NCBI GenBank assembly: GCA_021151695.1
Contig: JAGKWU010000001.1
Coordinates: 434,001-498,000, forward strand
Source: Cellvibrionaceae bacterium
Lineage (GTDB): Bacteria > Pseudomonadota > Gammaproteobacteria > Pseudomonadales > Cellvibrionaceae
DNA: 64,000 nucleotides
Reading direction: 5' to 3'
Shown: piece by piece, positions 61,065 to 64,000 of the stretch
Position numbering within the stretch: the first letter of the stretch is position 1
Layout of the letters: each line of letters starts with the position of its first letter
The notes under the pieces: model-generated
The model's input: the letters and a program-made list of their open reading frames with translations, nothing else
Database searches by the model: none
Told to the model about the DNA's origin: nothing
Made by a program: the position numbers and the translations under genes

Positions 61065-61813
61065 TGGATCACCTTTGCCTGGTTGCGCAGAACTTCAATC
61101 AATTCTTGAACGCTGTTTACTTTTTTACCGGGAGCACGCACTGGCGGCTCGTTGACATGGGTAGTGCTGACTTTACTGGTCGCTGCAACACCGAGGTCAG
61201 CAAGGGCGATAGTTTCCAGTGGCTTTTTCTTAGCCATCATCAAATTGGGGAGTTTGATGTAGCGAGGATCGTTCAAACGCAGATCAGCAGTAATGACGGC
61301 CGGCAGATTCAACTCAACCGTTTCCTGGCCCGCATCTATTTCACGCACCACAGTCACTTTGCCATCGGCAACTTTAATGGTTGATGCAAAAGTGCCCTGG
61401 CCAACATTCAGCAGCGCAGCCAACATTTGGCCAACCTCAGCTGCGTCATCGTCAATGGCTTGTTTACCCAGGAGGATAAGTTGTGGAGCTTCACGCTTCA
61501 CCACTTCACGCAATACTTTGGCGTAGGCAAGGTTGTTTAGTTGGCTGGCGGAGTCAACCAGGATGGCACGGTCAGCGCCCAACGCCAGCGAGTGACGCAA
61601 TACATCCTGGAAATGGGAATCGCCCACAGTCACAACCACCACCTCGGTTGCAACACCGGCTTCCTTCAAACGTACGGCTTCTTCTACCGCATGTTCGTCA
61701 AAGGGGTTGATGCTCATTTTAACGGAGGCAATATCCGCCCCACTGCCATCTGCCTTGGCGCGTACGTGGACGTTATGGTCCACAACGCGCTTGATACCTA
61801 CCAACACTTTCAT
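61061..61813 (-). CDS. etfB: Electron transfer flavoprotein, beta subunit
   Basis: 250 residues. The start MKVLVGIKRVVDHNVHVR, SINPFDEHAVEEAVRLKE, VDSASQLNNLAYAKVLRE and LLGKQAIDDDAAEVGQMLAALL are diagnostic of EtfB, which binds AMP and forms the heterodimer with EtfA. The ATG at 61813 has GGAG nine bases upstream. Divergent from the LysR gene, sharing its 200-base intergenic region. Confidence 0.96.
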   Translation of the reverse strand: MKVLVGIKRVVDHNVHVRAKADGSGADIASVKMSINPFDEHAVEEAVRLKEAGVATEVVVVTVGDSHFQDVLRHSLALGADRAILVDSASQLNNLAYAKVLREVVKREAPQLILLGKQAIDDDAAEVGQMLAALLNVGQGTFASTIKVADGKVTVVREIDAGQETVELNLPAVITADLRLNDPRYIKLPNLMMAKKKPLETIALADLGVAATSKVSTTHVNEPPVRAPGKKVNSVQELIEVLRNQAKVIQ

Positions 61814-61874
61814 GTTTGCAAACTCCAAATTCGATTTGGGTCAATTATAAAGACTTGCCTAACATCTGTACAAT

Positions 61875-61910
61875 TGATTATCTTGATATTATTAATCAGT
61901 ATCACTGATA
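61875..61910. promoter_or_regulatory. Candidate LysR-type operator sites
   Basis: Two inverted repeats lie between divergent etfB and the LysR gene: TGATTA/TAATCA (61875-61880 with 61893-61898) and the perfect TATCACTGATA (61900-61910). Both contain the T-N11-A spacing typical of LysR targets in an AT-rich setting. They could serve autoregulation or etf control. Confidence 0.45.
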
Positions 61911-62011
61911 TAGGATTGGTTATATGGCGCGAATTATATAGCCTCAGTCGAGCCAATAGGATGGCTATAGGCCGGATTTTTCCGCCCTTCATTAATTTAG
62001 GGTCACACCAT

Positions 62012-62959
62012 ATGAAATTTACCCTGCGCCAATTGGAAGTGCTGGTGGCCATAGGCCGCGAAAGCAGCGTATCGCGCGCCGCGGAAGCCTTGTCTATGAC
62101 CCAATCCGCCACCAGTATGGCGTTGGCGGAACTGGAGCGGCAGTTCAACACCCGGCTGTTTGATCGCCAGGGCAAACGCCTGCAACTCAATACCGAAGGA
62201 CGTGAGCTCCTGCCCCGAGCAATGGAATTGCTGGATCGCGCCCAGGAGCTGGAAGCACTATTAGAAGGTAATGCTGGTGCTGGCTCCCTGCGTATAGGCG
62301 CCACTCTTACTATTGGAAATTATCTTGCAACATTGCTAATTGGCGATTACATGCGCAAGAATCCCGGTAGCCGGGTTGAACTCGCGGTACAAAACACCTC
62401 TGCCATCGTTGAGCAGGTGGCGCACTTTCGGCTGGATTTCGGCATGATTGAAGGCGACAGCCATCATCCCGACCTGCTGATTACGCCCTGGGTAGATGAT
62501 GAATTGGTGATCTTTGCCGCCCCTGACCACCTCCTCGCCCACAAACCTGATCTGCAATTACAAGATTTGGCCAACGAAGCCTGGATTCTGCGCGAGCGAG
62601 GCTCTGGCACCCGCCAGGTATTCGATGCTGCCCTTCGCCATCAGCTTACCAACCTCAATATAAAGCTGGAGCTGGAACATACCGAGGCTATCAAGCGCGC
62701 CGTGGAATCCGGGTTGGGCATTAGCTGTATCTCCAGACTGGCCCTAAAAGACGCTTTCAAACGCGGCAGTCTGGTACCACTTGAAATTGCCGGGCTCGAT
62801 CTTAAACGCCAGTTCAACTTTGTTATTCATAAGCAAAAATATTTAACGGGTGGAATCTCTGCCTTCCTCGCGCTTTGCCGTGAGGTTACCGAAAATGTGG
62901 ATCGCAGCGACCTGATCATTATGCGCCGCCCCGATGGCCAACCCGTCCAATACCGCTGA
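62012..62959 (+). CDS. LysR-type regulator resembling FinR
   Basis: 315 residues. Winged helix-turn-helix at the N terminus (LRQLEVLVAIGRESSVSRAAEALSMTQSATSMALAELE), followed by the LysR effector domain with GATLTIGNYLATLLIG, ILRERGSGTRQVFDAALR and LELEHTEAIKRAVESGLGISCISRLAL. These segments match what I recall of Pseudomonas FinR, an activator of fpr under oxidative stress. The ATG at 62012 has AGGG upstream; the frame to 61541 is not regulator-like. The location next to etfB and near fpr fits such a role, but a CysB-like or other function cannot be ruled out. Confidence 0.88.
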   Translation: MKFTLRQLEVLVAIGRESSVSRAAEALSMTQSATSMALAELERQFNTRLFDRQGKRLQLNTEGRELLPRAMELLDRAQELEALLEGNAGAGSLRIGATLTIGNYLATLLIGDYMRKNPGSRVELAVQNTSAIVEQVAHFRLDFGMIEGDSHHPDLLITPWVDDELVIFAAPDHLLAHKPDLQLQDLANEAWILRERGSGTRQVFDAALRHQLTNLNIKLELEHTEAIKRAVESGLGISCISRLALKDAFKRGSLVPLEIAGLDLKRQFNFVIHKQKYLTGGISAFLALCREVTENVDRSDLIIMRRPDGQPVQYR

Positions 62960-63046
62960 CAGCCAATCCTGCCAGTGGCCGATAAATACTCAGCTGCTAA
63001 ACTCTATTAAAGACATAACTAACAGATTGGTCACAGGACGCGCGAC

Positions 63047-63985
63047 ATGGGTCGGCAACACTGCTCGCTTTCAACCATCTGGCACAAGCTATTTTGCACC
63101 GGAGGTCGACGGATATTACTGGGATGTTTCCTGGGACTTACCCTGCAGGCGCCACATACGCAGGCCGCAGAACCTTTAGTAGTTTCAGTCAAAAAACCCG
63201 AACTAAAAAATAACAACTACCATCTCACCGAAGTAGACATTATCAAGCTTGCTTTGGATAAAACCCTGCCGACGGATGGCCCTTATGAGATATATGAAAT
63301 CCCCTCCATGAACCGTGCGCGGACACTCTCGGCACTATCCAACAATATCTACCCCAACCTAGCGCTGATGATGAGTTATGACGACGATGTAGTGGCGCAA
63401 AACCTGCTGAGTTATATTGATATACCTATAGACTTTGGAGCCAATAGCTACCGTATTTGTCTATTGCGGCAGGATTTGAAAGACGAAGTATCCAAAGTCA
63501 CAACCCTGGCCCAGTTGCGCAAATATACGTTTGGCGCTGGCATAGGCTGGCTTGATGTAAAAATCCTGCGACAGAATGATTTCAAAGTTATAGAGCAAAA
63601 CAGCGCGCAAAATATTGTGCGTATGACCAAGGCGGGGCGAGTAGATTTATTTTGTCGTGGGTTCGGCGAAATCTTTTTTGAATTACAACACGATGTCGAA
63701 ACTACAGGTTTGGCCTACGACGAAACTTTCGCACTCTATTATCCTCTACCCAAGTTTTTATTTTTTCACAAAAGTAGCACCAAAGCGTTTGATCGCATAA
63801 GGCGCGGATTGGTGATAGCCGATCACGATGGATCACTCAAAGACCTGTGGATAAAGAACAACCAACTCGGTATAGAAAAAAGCAAACTCAACAAGCGGCG
63901 GATTTTCCGATTGCAAAATCCATTTATCAAAAATCTTTCCAGCGACTACGAGCGCTATTTTTATGATCCACAAAAGGCTCAGTAG
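63047..63985 (+). CDS. Periplasmic binding protein-like protein, unknown ligand
   Basis: 312 residues. A twin-positive N terminus and hydrophobic core (RRILLGCFLGLTLQAPHTQAA) indicate a signal peptide of about 41 residues, longer than usual. The mature part resembles family 3 solute-binding proteins: AEPLVVSVKKPELKN, then EVDIIKLALDKTLPT, and a second-lobe AGRVDLFCRGFGEIFFEL. Family 3-type sensors of this size occur without transporters as free-standing ligand sensors. No transporter genes are visible before the window end. Confidence 0.68.
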   Translation: MGRQHCSLSTIWHKLFCTGGRRILLGCFLGLTLQAPHTQAAEPLVVSVKKPELKNNNYHLTEVDIIKLALDKTLPTDGPYEIYEIPSMNRARTLSALSNNIYPNLALMMSYDDDVVAQNLLSYIDIPIDFGANSYRICLLRQDLKDEVSKVTTLAQLRKYTFGAGIGWLDVKILRQNDFKVIEQNSAQNIVRMTKAGRVDLFCRGFGEIFFELQHDVETTGLAYDETFALYYPLPKFLFFHKSSTKAFDRIRRGLVIADHDGSLKDLWIKNNQLGIEKSKLNKRRIFRLQNPFIKNLSSDYERYFYDPQKAQ

Positions 63986-64000
63986 CTTGTGGAAATATTG

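Noticed and set aside
61541..62011. Upstream extension of the LysR gene through the etfB 5' end
   Set aside because: LysR proteins start with the helix-turn-helix domain, and the ATG at 62012 has a good ribosome-binding site.
1..64000. Transposons, prophage, integrases, CRISPR arrays, restriction systems
   Set aside because: No transposase, integrase, phage structural gene, repeat-spacer array or methylase/endonuclease pair is visible. The rRNA and tRNA methyltransferases are housekeeping enzymes.

Overview
The window reads as ordinary chromosome of a gammaproteobacterium. The gene families fit a member of the Cellvibrio/Pseudomonas side of the class: a FleQ-type flagellar master regulator next to fliS/fliT, ribosome modulation factor, the EarP/EF-P arginine-rhamnosylation pair, a 180-kDa-type NAD glutamate dehydrogenase, a FinR-like LysR regulator near fpr, and DUF2835 and DUF2058 genes. 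A Cellvibrio-like organism is my inference from gene content and moderate GC, not from any search. I see no insertion sequence, prophage, integrase or CRISPR array.

Layout. 1-2.7 kb: end of an azoreductase, pterin dehydratase, pirin, two small envelope proteins. 2.8-6.3 kb: an ABC exporter and a PiT phosphate transporter, converging on a strong terminator. 6.4-8.8 kb: DUF2058 protein, then earP and efp. 8.9-14.9 kb: msrPQ periplasmic methionine sulfoxide repair, rlmKL, rmf, pyrD and a DUF2835 protein. 15-22 kb: a chemoreceptor and NAD-GDH, which starts at TTG. 22.2-29.6 kb: a moxR/DUF58/DUF4381/batA/batBC/batD operon. 29.7-33 kb: a lipoprotein, a DUF6882-like protein, and a chemoreceptor paired with a separate NIT-like sensor. 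33.2-37.4 kb: an RluA-family pseudouridine synthase, a structured non-coding region, an acyltransferase, a Mn2+ riboswitch with its TMEM165/GDT1 exporter, and rhlE with a folded leader. 37.4-40.2 kb: fleQ, fliS2, fliT, fliS. 40.4-44.4 kb: DUF2845 protein, a cyclic-nucleotide-binding/rhodanese protein, a D-cysteine desulfhydrase-like enzyme and a coiled-coil protein. 44.6-48.6 kb: a candidate 27-residue acidic peptide, tRNA-Asp and tRNA-Val, a histidine kinase, trmA, a GNAT. 48.5-58.3 kb: rmuC, murI, yccA-like and an AddAB-like nuclease/helicase pair. 58.3-64 kb: DUF481 protein, fpr, etfBA, a FinR-like regulator and a periplasmic binding-like protein.

Themes are translation maintenance (earP, efp, rlmKL, rmf, rhlE, trmA, tRNAs), envelope and redox repair (msrPQ, Bat, fpr, etf), DNA-end processing (rmuC, AddAB-like pair) and motility or sensing. 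The least explained signal is a roughly 115-nt multibranched RNA candidate at 34035-34154, with a perfect -10 box just upstream and a U run just downstream. The rhlE leader and the small acidic ORF next to the tRNAs are the next most interesting. All assignments come from reading the sequence; no database search was run.
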